From the NCBI GenBank assembly GCA_016783885.1, contig JADHVR010000025.1, positions 1-47,240 on the forward strand: a stretch of DNA of 47,240 nucleotides. The letters run 5' to 3'. Below are positions 22,392 to 31,178 of the stretch, one piece after another. Below the pieces are notes generated by a model that was not told the origin of the DNA, searched no databases, and saw nothing but the letters and a program-made list of their open reading frames with translations. Source of the DNA: Bacteroidales bacterium (GTDB lineage: Bacteria; Bacteroidota; Bacteroidia; Bacteroidales; JAADJA01). The position numbers and the translations under genes were made by a program. Position 1 is the stretch's first letter; each line of letters opens with the position of its first letter.

Positions 22392-25076
22392 TTAGTCCAG
22401 TTCTTTTAAAACAGAAACCGTTGTATCTTCATTAAAATGAACTATGAAATTCAATTTTTTAAACACGGCTATCATTGCTTTATTATCTTTTGTTGTTTCG
22501 GCAGCCACACGCTTCAAATCATTGTTTTTTGCAATTTCGACACAATATTTTGTCAGAATATACCCCAACTCTTTACGTTGCCATTCATCCGTAATCAAAA
22601 TGGCATACTCAACAGTTTCCACATCCGGGTCAGCAATCAATCGCCCAACTCCAATGAGTTTCTTCCCGCCTTCTACCTCTATTTCAGCAACAATGGCAAT
22701 CTCCCTGTCGTAGTCGATATAACAAAACTGTGTAGCCACTTCGTGCGAATCAAAAAAGAAATCGTACCTGAACCTCATGTATATCGATTCCTTTGAGCAG
22801 CTTGCAAGCAATTCGAGCCATAAAGGCTCATCCTCCGGTTTGATAGGTCGTAACAATATGTTAGTACCATCCTTTAGCGTTGCCTGCTTCATTAACCTTT
22901 CAGGATAAGGACGTAAAATAAGGTGAGAATAATCTTTGGTTTCTTTTCCAAGCAGATGCTCGTCAACAACAATTCTTGCATCCAGCGCCATAACATCATC
23001 AGGCGTAACAATGAGCGGGTTAATATCCAGTTCTTCAATTTCAGGATAATCTGCTGCCAGGTATGATAACCTAATTAAAACTTCGATGAGTTTTTCGACA
23101 TTTTTCGGTTTGCTGCCCCTGTATCCCGTAAGCAACGGATAAATCTTCAGCGACTGGATCATTTGTTTTGCAAGTTGCTCATTCAAAGGCGGGAATTCAA
23201 GCTTTTTGTCTTTAAAAAGTTCGGCGCTGGTACCACCCATGCCTGCCAGCATCACCGTTCCAAACACCGGGTCTTTTTTAATGCCAAGAATTATCTCAAC
23301 CGCATCTTTTGTATCAACCATCTTTTGCACCGTAATCCCTTCAAGTCGTGCATCAGGTTCTTTTTTTGCTACTGTCGTGAGCATATTCCTGAAAGTCGCC
23401 CTTACCATCTCTTCATTTTTGATATTCAACGCCACTCCGCCCACGTCTGATTTATGAGTGATATCAGGTGAATGAATTTTTAAAACTACAGGATATCCCT
23501 TTTGTTCTGCAATCTTTACAGCCTCATCTTCAGTTTTCGCAGGCTCAGGTTGTGTTGTTGCAATTCCATAATCATTAATAAGCGCTTTTGAATCGTCTTC
23601 CGATAAAATTTTCGCTTTAGGGAAAACATTTTCCAGGTATTTTTTTCTTAATTCATCCCTGTCGTAACTGAATGAAACAGGAACTTCCTTTGGTGTTTCA
23701 AATAACAGGTTTAGGTTTTCAGAATAATTTGAAAGTGTCATAAATGCCCTGATGGCTTGTTCGGGTGCTGTATAAACTGCTATTTCGGCGCTGGTAAAGA
23801 TATCGACTCCCCCACGCATACTGGCTCCGCCTAACCATGCTGCCATAATTAATTTGGAAGTTTTTTCCGAAATCTCAACAATGGCTTTTGCCGTTTCAGT
23901 AGGGGCGGTCATTGCCTGTGGTGTAAGAATAACAAGAACCGCATCCACATTCTTATCTTCCAGAACAATTTCAGTTGCCTTTGCAAAGCGTTCAGGTGTT
24001 GCATCTCCGAGTACATCCACAGGGTTGCCATGCGACCAGAACGGAGGCAGGTAATCATTCAGCTTTTGCAAGGTTTCATCCGTTAACTGCACGAGTTTTC
24101 CACCCAGCGATATAAGAGTGTCTGTTGCCATAACGCCCGGACCACCTGCATTGGTAACTAAGGCAAGCCTGGAACCCTTAGGCACTCTTTTACGTCCTAT
24201 GAGGTCGGTAAAATCAAAAATGTCTCCAATATCGTAAACCCTTGCCAAACCGGCTCTGTGGAATACGGCATCGTAAATGGAATCTTCCGAAGCCATAGCG
24301 CCGGTGTGTGAAGCTGCTGCTTTGGCTGATTCGGGGAAACGACCGGATTTATAAACAATGATTGGCTTTTTGCGGGCAAAGGCACGGGCTGCCGACATGA
24401 ATGCCCTGGGATTAACAAGAGATTCTACATAGAGTACAATAGATTTTGTATTTGGGTCCTGCCCGAAGTAGTCGATCAGGTCGCCAAAATTTACATCCAT
24501 CGAATTTCCTATTGATACAAAATATGAAAACCCAATCTTTGCCTCGTAAGCCCAATCAAGAACAGAAGTACAAAGTGCGCCCGATTGCGAAATAAAAGCC
24601 ACATGTCCTTTCTTTGGCATCCCTGACGCAAAACTGACATTCATTTTCAGCCCGGGAACAATAATACCCAGACAGTTTGGTCCTATCACACGCATATCAT
24701 GAAACTTTGCCACTTCATCCTTTACTTGTTGCTCAAGCTTTTTCCCTTCCTCTCCCGATTCTTTAAAACCGGCTGACATGATGATCACTCCGTTGATACC
24801 TGCTTCGCCGCATTCTTTTATAAGTTGCGGTACAATTTTCGCAGAAGTCATGATAACTGCCAGGTCGGGAGTTTTAGGAAGACTTTTTACATCCGGGTAA
24901 CAAGGGATACCCAAAACGGCTTCACGCTTGGGATTAACAGGGTAAACAACTCCGTGAAATCCTCCGCCAACAAGATTTTTTAAAGTAATACCACCTACGC
25001 TGTTCGGGTCGTTCGAAACGCCAAGTAAGGCAATTCGTTTTGGTCTGAATATGGTGTTGAGTTTTCTTATAGCCAT
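22392..25076 (-). CDS. ADP-forming acetate-CoA ligase (alpha+beta) fused to a GNAT acetyltransferase
   Basis: The 894-residue protein has a CoA-binding domain (about 8-135), succinyl-CoA-ligase-like domains (about 150-450, with HVAFISQSGALCTSVLDWAY), an ATP-grasp domain (about 485-705, with PVVLKIHSPDITHKSDVGGV) and a GNAT domain (about 720-890). His257 in AAASHTGAMA corresponds to the phosphohistidine of active ADP-forming acetyl-CoA synthetases. As I recall, Salmonella-type Pat proteins of the same architecture lack it. The synthetase half may therefore be active, making ATP from acetyl-CoA or the reverse. In the GNAT part the acetyl-CoA loop reads QRKELG (833-838), with Glu where Gly is usual. 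The sirtuin follows in the same operon. Confidence 0.93.
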   Translation of the reverse strand: MAIRKLNTIFRPKRIALLGVSNDPNSVGGITLKNLVGGGFHGVVYPVNPKREAVLGIPCYPDVKSLPKTPDLAVIMTSAKIVPQLIKECGEAGINGVIIMSAGFKESGEEGKKLEQQVKDEVAKFHDMRVIGPNCLGIIVPGLKMNVSFASGMPKKGHVAFISQSGALCTSVLDWAYEAKIGFSYFVSIGNSMDVNFGDLIDYFGQDPNTKSIVLYVESLVNPRAFMSAARAFARKKPIIVYKSGRFPESAKAAASHTGAMASEDSIYDAVFHRAGLARVYDIGDIFDFTDLIGRKRVPKGSRLALVTNAGGPGVMATDTLISLGGKLVQLTDETLQKLNDYLPPFWSHGNPVDVLGDATPERFAKATEIVLEDKNVDAVLVILTPQAMTAPTETAKAIVEISEKTSKLIMAAWLGGASMRGGVDIFTSAEIAVYTAPEQAIRAFMTLSNYSENLNLLFETPKEVPVSFSYDRDELRKKYLENVFPKAKILSEDDSKALINDYGIATTQPEPAKTEDEAVKIAEQKGYPVVLKIHSPDITHKSDVGGVALNIKNEEMVRATFRNMLTTVAKKEPDARLEGITVQKMVDTKDAVEIILGIKKDPVFGTVMLAGMGGTSAELFKDKKLEFPPLNEQLAKQMIQSLKIYPLLTGYRGSKPKNVEKLIEVLIRLSYLAADYPEIEELDINPLIVTPDDVMALDARIVVDEHLLGKETKDYSHLILRPYPERLMKQATLKDGTNILLRPIKPEDEPLWLELLASCSKESIYMRFRYDFFFDSHEVATQFCYIDYDREIAIVAEIEVEGGKKLIGVGRLIADPDVETVEYAILITDEWQRKELGYILTKYCVEIAKNNDLKRVAAETTKDNKAMIAVFKKLNFIVHFNEDTTVSVLKELD

Positions 25077-25107
25077 TGTTTACAGTTTAATATCGTTAAA
25101 ACATAAG

Positions 25108-25152
25108 TTATTTCAAATAACAATTCATATTGTTAATCGGTTCACAAAAATA
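25108..25152 (-). promoter_or_regulatory. Promoter box and operator-like dyads upstream of the synthetase-GNAT gene
   Basis: On the minus strand TATTTTTG (25145-25152) matches TAnnTTTG, placing a start near 25138. Just downstream of it is a perfect dyad TAACAAT-TCAT-ATTGTTA (25118-25135). An adjacent smaller dyad TTATT-tca-AATAA lies at 25108-25120. The position over the likely transcription start is that of a repressor site. No regulator gene is adjacent. Confidence 0.45.
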
Positions 25153-25213
25153 GGAAACAAATATGAAATATAAAAAGAAAGTGTTTATTTTGATTTTACT
25201 AAAATAATATTTC

Positions 25214-27751
25214 TTACTGAATAACAATTTTACTCACAGCTACTTTTTTATGGTCTTTTAACCTGATGGTGTAAATGCCTTTTGATAAGTAGGTTATGTT
25301 ATACTGTTTTCGTAGTTGATCATTATTCGAGTTTAGCATTTTGTCTTCGAATAAAAGCCTTCCGGAAAGATCGTAAATAAATACCTCAATTTCTTTATCC
25401 ATACCGCTTACTTCGAGGGTAAATTTATTTTTTACCGGATTGGGAAAAATATGCATTTCAACCGACTCTTGCCCAAATTCAGTAATATCACCGGTGTTCA
25501 TAATTTCAGTTAAATATCCCATTCCGGGGTGATTTTTGTAATCGGAAAAATCGAATATTTTTGAAAAAATGCCGGATGTCTGATCATATTCAAATATTAC
25601 CCCATATCCATATATTCCTCCCCAGGATGTCATACCATATAGTTTATTATTTGAAGCCAGCATTAAAGTTCCATGAGGCCCTGCTCCATAATTTTCTCCA
25701 TCAAAATTCAGGAGTTTTGTGTATGAATCATCCCCGGCATCAAAAACAAAAAGTACTCCACTGCTGTTCACTCCACCGTTTGAAGTGAGTCCGTACAATT
25801 TGTTATCACCAGCTTGTATCAGACTACCACGAGGATGAGATCCCATATTTGTTTCGTCAAAGTTAATTTTTACTGCATAATTATAAGTAACAGGATCGTA
25901 TTCGAATAAAACACCTTTATTAAATGAGCCTCCTCTATAAGTCATTCCATATAATTTTCCGTTTGCAGCTTCTGTTAAATTCCCCATAGGCCAACTACCA
26001 TAGTTTGATTCTTGAAAATCGAACATTTTTGTAAAAGTGCTGGTATTCAGATCAAACTCAAACAGGACACCATCGTCATTTACACCTCCACTATATGTGA
26101 GACCATATAGTTTATCATTAGAAGCTTGAAGCAGTTTACCATAAGGATTAGAACCATAATTTACGCCGTCAAAATCATGCAATTTTGTATAGATATTTGT
26201 TACCGGGTCGTATCCAAACAAAGCACCATAACTGGAAGTGGTACCATAATAAGTCATTCCATATAGGTTGCCATTGGAAGCCTGTATCAAACTCCCCCTG
26301 GGAGAACCTCCTGTATTATACCAGTCGAAATTATATATTACTGAGTACGTTTTGGCAACCGGGTCATATTCAAAAATAGTACCTGAGTGATTATCTCCTC
26401 CTTCGATGGTCAGTCCATATACTTTTCCATTAGAAGCCTGCAATAAGCTGCCATAAGGGGTCGATCCTTCAGGTGCCCTAAGAAAATCAAACTTTTTCAG
26501 AAAGATGCCGTTAACGGGATCATACTCGAATAATATACCCTTATCCATTACTCCTCCGGACCTGGTCATTCCAAACAATTTTCCATTCGTTGCTTCGACG
26601 AGACTACCAGAAGGGTTTTCCCCAAAATCAAAACCGTAGAAATCAAGTAATTTTGTAAAAGTTCCACCACCGGGATCATACTTAAACAGTATCCCTTTAT
26701 CTTCGACTCCACCACTAATAGTCATCCCATATAGCATACCATCCGATATTTCAATAAGGCTACCGGGAGGATTTGCACCATACATTGCACCATTAAAATC
26801 CAATTTCTTGGTATAAGTACTTGTTGCAAAATCATATTCAAAGAGAACACCAAAATTATTTGTACCGCCCGATAAAGTCATCCCATAAAGCTTACCATCG
26901 GAAGCTTGTAATAATTTCCCGGAAGGAGAAGCACCATTTCCGGAACCATCAAAATCGAGTTCTTTGGTAAGATTTTGTGAAACAAGATCATATTTGTAAA
27001 TTACACCTAAATTATTGGTGCCACCCTCTAAAGTCATACCATAAAGTTTCCCATTAGAAGCTTGAAATACACTTTCATAAGGTTTTGCGCCATTATTTAC
27101 ACCATTGAAGTCAACAAGTTTAGCAAAAATATTTGTTGCCGGATCATACTCAAAAAGCACTCCCATATCATTTATTCCACCTTCGAGGGTTGTTCCGTAA
27201 AGCTTCCCATTTGTAGCTTGAAACAAGCTGCCAGTCGCCGTTTTACCTTTGTTGATCTCTTCAAAGTCCACTTTAACAGTGTATGTATCGGTTTGTAAGT
27301 CAAATTCAAATAATACACCATCCCCATTTGCTCCTCCATAAAGAGTTGTACCGTATAGCTTATCATTAGAAGATTGAATTAAACTTCCTTCAACTCCATG
27401 ACCCATTCCTGAATATACATCGTAAAAATCATACTTAATTATATAAGTATTAGTCTCAGCATCAAATTCAAATAACACACCGTTATATGGGTCAAGCCCT
27501 CCTTGTGTTAATCCATAAAATTTACCATTTGAAGCTTGAATAAGGTTTCCAAAAGGTTGTTTCCCATTATATTTAATAAAATCGTGCACTTTTTGAAAAT
27601 CGCTTCCATTAAAATCAGTTTTAAAAATTATACCTGATTCTGTATCTCCTCCGGTTGGTAGCATCCCCCAAAGTTGAGGTTGTGCGTAGGATTCAGGATT
27701 GAGAATAATGACTATTGATACCAGAAAAACTAATTGTAATATTCGTTTCAT
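25214..27751 (-). CDS. Secreted GloVer-repeat protein with T9SS type A sorting domain
   Basis: The 845-residue protein has a signal peptide (MKRILQLVFLVSIVIILNPE to SYAQ). About 14 tandem repeats of roughly 53 residues follow, each with a core like ASNGKLYGMTYSGG and GVLFEFD. This is the GloVer (Gloeo-Verruco) tandem repeat. The T9SS sorting domain starts near 770 (HIFPNPVKNKFTLEVSG) and ends KGIYTIRLKDHKKVAVSKIV. The protein should be exported, passed through the outer membrane by T9SS and cleaved or anchored. The repeats probably form a beta-propeller or solenoid. Ligand is unknown. It has its own promoter box and is isolated from its neighbours. Confidence 0.92.
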   Translation of the reverse strand: MKRILQLVFLVSIVIILNPESYAQPQLWGMLPTGGDTESGIIFKTDFNGSDFQKVHDFIKYNGKQPFGNLIQASNGKFYGLTQGGLDPYNGVLFEFDAETNTYIIKYDFYDVYSGMGHGVEGSLIQSSNDKLYGTTLYGGANGDGVLFEFDLQTDTYTVKVDFEEINKGKTATGSLFQATNGKLYGTTLEGGINDMGVLFEYDPATNIFAKLVDFNGVNNGAKPYESVFQASNGKLYGMTLEGGTNNLGVIYKYDLVSQNLTKELDFDGSGNGASPSGKLLQASDGKLYGMTLSGGTNNFGVLFEYDFATSTYTKKLDFNGAMYGANPPGSLIEISDGMLYGMTISGGVEDKGILFKYDPGGGTFTKLLDFYGFDFGENPSGSLVEATNGKLFGMTRSGGVMDKGILFEYDPVNGIFLKKFDFLRAPEGSTPYGSLLQASNGKVYGLTIEGGDNHSGTIFEYDPVAKTYSVIYNFDWYNTGGSPRGSLIQASNGNLYGMTYYGTTSSYGALFGYDPVTNIYTKLHDFDGVNYGSNPYGKLLQASNDKLYGLTYSGGVNDDGVLFEFDLNTSTFTKMFDFQESNYGSWPMGNLTEAANGKLYGMTYRGGSFNKGVLFEYDPVTYNYAVKINFDETNMGSHPRGSLIQAGDNKLYGLTSNGGVNSSGVLFVFDAGDDSYTKLLNFDGENYGAGPHGTLMLASNNKLYGMTSWGGIYGYGVIFEYDQTSGIFSKIFDFSDYKNHPGMGYLTEIMNTGDITEFGQESVEMHIFPNPVKNKFTLEVSGMDKEIEVFIYDLSGRLLFEDKMLNSNNDQLRKQYNITYLSKGIYTIRLKDHKKVAVSKIVIQ

Positions 27752-27786
27752 AATTACAGGTTTTAAAGTGAGTAATTTCGTTTCTA

Positions 27787-27794
27787 CAAAGATA
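27787..27794 (-). promoter_or_regulatory. Bacteroidota -7 box for the GloVer gene
   Basis: On the minus strand TATCTTTG matches TAnnTTTG and lies 35 bp before the start at 27751. It directly follows the terminator of the transporter gene, so the two transcription units are cleanly separated. Confidence 0.55.
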
Positions 27795-27796
27795 GT

Positions 27797-27828
27797 AAAA
27801 AAAAACGCCCGGTTAAAACCAGGCGTTT
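27797..27828 (-). terminator. Rho-independent terminator after the OFA transporter
   Basis: AAACGCC/GGCGTTT (27803-27809 with 27822-27828) plus an inner GGTT/AACC forms a long stem. On the minus strand it is followed by a run of T (A-tract 27797-27805 on the plus strand). It lies 30 bp past the stop at 27859. Confidence 0.88.
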
Positions 27829-27858
27829 ATTAGAAATTATTACTATAAAAAAGTGATA

Positions 27859-29106
27859 CTACTTCCTGGCTGGTCTCACCATAATGGTTAGCACTGTCCC
27901 TAACAAAACAGCAATACCCGAAATAGTAAATGCCAACGGGAAGTTTCCTACATCTCCCAACTTACCACCGAGTATCGGTCCTAAAATACCACCGACACCA
28001 TAAGCAAGAAAAACAAAAGGATAATTTTGTCCTACATTTTTCGCTCCGAAAGTATCTGCAGTAATTGTTGGGAATAAGGCAAAGTTACCACCGAAGTTAA
28101 AACCTATTAAAGTAGCGCCGAGATAGAGCAACATTTCGCTGCCTGCCATATAAGTAAACAAAATTACAAGAATACCCTGCGTGGCAGTCATAATAATAAT
28201 AGATGTTTTTCTACCAAGCTTGTCACTTAGGATTCCCCAGACAATTCTACCGAGTCCGTTTGCAAGGCTGAAGAAAACTGCCATGGCGGTACCTGCAATT
28301 GCACTTGCTTCGACTGCGGACAGACCATTAGCCATTAATGCTTCCATCGGGTAAAGTTTCATTAACCCGATAGACATTAAGCCTGCTCCGGCACTAAATA
28401 CGAAGGTGAGGAATATGAGGTAAAACTGTATTTTATTAAGCATTTCATTACTTGAGAATTCCCTGTCTTTTATCGCTCCGGAAGCAGCAGCTTGTTTTTC
28501 TTCGTATCCTGGAGGTTTCCATCCTGCAGGTGGAAATTTCATCCACAGCCCGCCAATGATGACCATAGCTGCAAAGGCAATTCCGTAAATAATAAAAGTG
28601 CTGGACAAACCTATGTTTTCAATCAAATGACCCCATGAACCAGCAAGCTTTACCCAAAGCATTGCGCCAAATCCAAAACCTGCTACTGCAAGTCCTGTAA
28701 TCATTCCTTTTTTATCGGGGAACCAGCGCATACCCACTGCAATGGGAACAACATAAGCAAAACCGATACCGGCGCCGCCAATCAATCCAATGAGGACAAG
28801 CAATGCCCAGAAACTTGTTCCGCCAATGATACCGGCAAGTAAATACCCTATGCCAAGAACAATACCTCCAAGCCATGCCAATTTTTGCGGACCCCAAACA
28901 GCTAATTTTTTCCCGGCAAAAACCATAAACAATGCAAAAGAAGCCAGTCCAATAGCAAAAACCCATTGTGTGTTTTCTTTTGACCAATCTGCTTCGGTTA
29001 ATGAAGGTGTAAAAACCGACCAGGCATAAATTGCCCCGAGTGCCAGTTGGATAAGAATTGCTCCTAAAACCACCAACCCTCTTTTCATTACTTTTTGATT
29101 TTCCAT
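27859..29106 (-). CDS. OFA-family major facilitator transporter (oxalate/formate antiporter-like)
   Basis: I start at Met 29106 (MENQKVMKRG), 11 codons inside the longest frame, because the upstream residues are unlike the family. The 415-residue protein has 12 membrane segments. Family features include GAIYAWSVFTPSLTEADW in the first helix region, the loop RMGIRFPPAGWKPP-like segment (here WMKFPPAGWKPPGYEE) and GRIVWGILSDKLGRKTSIII. Members exchange or import small carboxylates such as oxalate, formate, lactate or pyruvate. With acs and ackA nearby, acetate or a similar monocarboxylate is a plausible substrate by inference. It lies downstream of acs and is separated from it by a terminator. 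Confidence 0.88.
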   Translation of the reverse strand: MENQKVMKRGLVVLGAILIQLALGAIYAWSVFTPSLTEADWSKENTQWVFAIGLASFALFMVFAGKKLAVWGPQKLAWLGGIVLGIGYLLAGIIGGTSFWALLVLIGLIGGAGIGFAYVVPIAVGMRWFPDKKGMITGLAVAGFGFGAMLWVKLAGSWGHLIENIGLSSTFIIYGIAFAAMVIIGGLWMKFPPAGWKPPGYEEKQAAASGAIKDREFSSNEMLNKIQFYLIFLTFVFSAGAGLMSIGLMKLYPMEALMANGLSAVEASAIAGTAMAVFFSLANGLGRIVWGILSDKLGRKTSIIIMTATQGILVILFTYMAGSEMLLYLGATLIGFNFGGNFALFPTITADTFGAKNVGQNYPFVFLAYGVGGILGPILGGKLGDVGNFPLAFTISGIAVLLGTVLTIMVRPARK

Positions 29107-29137
29107 CTGATAATTTTTAAAATTAATATTTATAAGC

Positions 29138-29173
29138 AAAAAGACATCCGGCTATAAAAGCGGATGTCTTTTT
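29138..29173 (-). terminator. Strong bidirectional-looking terminator between acs and the OFA transporter
   Basis: AAAAAGACATCCG (29138-29150) pairs perfectly with 29161-29173 across a 10-nt loop, a 13-bp stem with A and T tails on both sides. It begins 17 bp after the acs stop, so the transporter probably depends on read-through or its own promoter. Confidence 0.88.
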
Positions 29174-29190
29174 TACAAACTATCTATTTT

Positions 29191-31113
29191 TTATCGTTTT
29201 ACTTCTACTTTAGCGCCATCAATTATTTCTTCCACAACACCCGGGTCTAATAATGTTGAAGTATCGCCGAGGTTAGAGGCATCGCCTTCGCCTATCTTAC
29301 GCAATATCCTTCTCATAATTTTTCCTGAACGGGTTTTCGGCAATCCGCTTACGAGCTGTATCATGTCGGGTTTAGCAATTGGACCGATATACTTGGTAAC
29401 TGTAGCCCTGATCTCTTTTTCAATAGTTTCCAATTCTGCATCAGAAAGTTCTTCGCAGGTTACATAAGCGTAAATGCCCGATCCTTTAATTTCATGGGGA
29501 TAACCAACTACAGCCGACTCATTTACCTTCGGATGCTGGTTAATGGCATCTTCTACTTCTGCCGTACCAATCCTGTGACCTGATACGTTGATCACATCAT
29601 CAATACGTCCTATGATCCTGTAATAACCTTCCTCGTCACGCTTGGCTCCATCACCTGTAAGATATAAACCTTTAAACGCTGAGAAATAAGTCTGGTAACA
29701 TCTCTCGTGGTCTCCGTAAGTTGTTCTTAGCATTCCGGGCCAGGGGTATTTAATACACAAAATACCTTCCACACTATTACCTTTCAGCTCATTACCTTCC
29801 GGGTCAACAAGAATAGGTTGAACACCGGGTAATGGTAATGTGGCGAATGAAGGTTTGGTAGGTGTAATACCTGCCAATGGTGTAATCATTATTCCACCTG
29901 TTTCTGTTTGCCACCAGGTATCCACGATGGGGCAACGGCCCTGTCCGACTAAATCGTGGTACCATCTCCAGGCTTCTTCGTTAATAGGTTCTCCAACCGT
30001 ACCGAGAACCTTGAGTGAACTAAGATCATGCTTTGTAACATGTTCGTTACCTTGTGCAACCAATGCACGGATAGCTGTAGGTGCAGTATAGAACTGGTTT
30101 ACTTTATATTTATCAACCACTTCCCAGAAACGTCCTGCATCGGGCCAGGTAGGTACACCTTCGAACATAACACTTGTAGCGCCTGCCAACAGCGGTCCGT
30201 AAACAATATATGAATGGCCTGTTACCCAGCCTATATCTGCCGTACACCAGTAAATATCACCTTCATTGTATTGGAATACATTTAAAAATGTAAATTCGGC
30301 GTAAACCATATAACCTGCAATGGTATGCAGAACACCTTTGGGCTTTCCTGTTGAACCCGAAGTATAAAGGATGAAGAGCGTATCTTCCGAATCCATTACT
30401 TCAGCTTCGTTTTCCGTACTTACCCCTTCAATCAGGTCGTGCCACCAAATATCACGTCCTTCTTCAAAATTAATATCTTCGCCTGTACGTTTTAAAACTA
30501 TTGTATTTTTTACTGACGGGCAGGTTTCCAATGCTTCGTCCACGATGGATTTCAGAGGGATGCTTTTAGTTCCGCGATAAGCTCCATTGGAAGTGATCAC
30601 AACATTACACTGTGCATCAATAATTCGATCGGCCAGTGCATTTGCAGAGAAACCTGCAAAAATAATAGAGTGGATAGCACCAATCCTGGCACATGCAAGC
30701 ATGGCAATCGAAAGTTCGGGAACCATCGGAAGGTAAATAGCTACTCTGTCGCCTTTTTTAACACCAAGATTCTTTAAAGCATTTGAAAACTGCTTCACTT
30801 TGTCGAACAACTCGCCATAAGTAAGTTTAACTTCTTTCTCTTTCGGATCGTTAGGTTCCCAAATCAAAGCAACCTGGTCTTTCCTTTCTGCCATATTTCT
30901 CTCGAAGATGTTTTCTGTGATATTCAGTTTTCCGTTTTTAAACCAGTTCACGTACGGAGCATCCTTTCCTTCGAAGTACCAGTCAACCACTTTATCCCAT
31001 TTTTTGTGCCAGCGATAGTTTTCAGCTATCTTACCCCAATAACCTTCAGGATCGTTTATACTTTCCTGATATTGTTGAAAATATTCTGCAAAGTTTGAAA
31101 TTTTGTTTAGCAT
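29191..31113 (-). CDS. acs: Acetyl-CoA synthetase (AMP-forming)
   Basis: The 640-residue protein activates acetate to acetyl-CoA through acetyl-AMP. The N-terminal ACAS_N segment contains DPEGYWGKIAENYRWHKKWD. The P-loop is ILYTSGSTGKPKGVLHT (about 249-265). YWCTADIGWVTGHSYIVYGP and VDTWWQTETGGIMITP form the active site. TGDGAKRDEEGYYRIIGRID is the hinge region. The C-terminal PKTRSGKIMRRILRKI holds Lys598, the residue whose acetylation turns Acs off in other bacteria. A GNAT-bearing protein and a sirtuin are encoded about 4-8 kb downstream, which fits such control. Confidence 0.97.
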   Translation of the reverse strand: MLNKISNFAEYFQQYQESINDPEGYWGKIAENYRWHKKWDKVVDWYFEGKDAPYVNWFKNGKLNITENIFERNMAERKDQVALIWEPNDPKEKEVKLTYGELFDKVKQFSNALKNLGVKKGDRVAIYLPMVPELSIAMLACARIGAIHSIIFAGFSANALADRIIDAQCNVVITSNGAYRGTKSIPLKSIVDEALETCPSVKNTIVLKRTGEDINFEEGRDIWWHDLIEGVSTENEAEVMDSEDTLFILYTSGSTGKPKGVLHTIAGYMVYAEFTFLNVFQYNEGDIYWCTADIGWVTGHSYIVYGPLLAGATSVMFEGVPTWPDAGRFWEVVDKYKVNQFYTAPTAIRALVAQGNEHVTKHDLSSLKVLGTVGEPINEEAWRWYHDLVGQGRCPIVDTWWQTETGGIMITPLAGITPTKPSFATLPLPGVQPILVDPEGNELKGNSVEGILCIKYPWPGMLRTTYGDHERCYQTYFSAFKGLYLTGDGAKRDEEGYYRIIGRIDDVINVSGHRIGTAEVEDAINQHPKVNESAVVGYPHEIKGSGIYAYVTCEELSDAELETIEKEIRATVTKYIGPIAKPDMIQLVSGLPKTRSGKIMRRILRKIGEGDASNLGDTSTLLDPGVVEEIIDGAKVEVKR

Positions 31114-31178
31114 AACTTTAAGTATTTTATAAATTATTAATTATTAATTATTAAATTTTATTGATTTTATATTCTGCA

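Noticed and set aside
25214-27751. Regularly spaced repeats read as a possible CRISPR array
   Set aside because: The ~160-bp period is in frame and encodes GloVer protein repeats; there are no short identical repeats or unique spacers.
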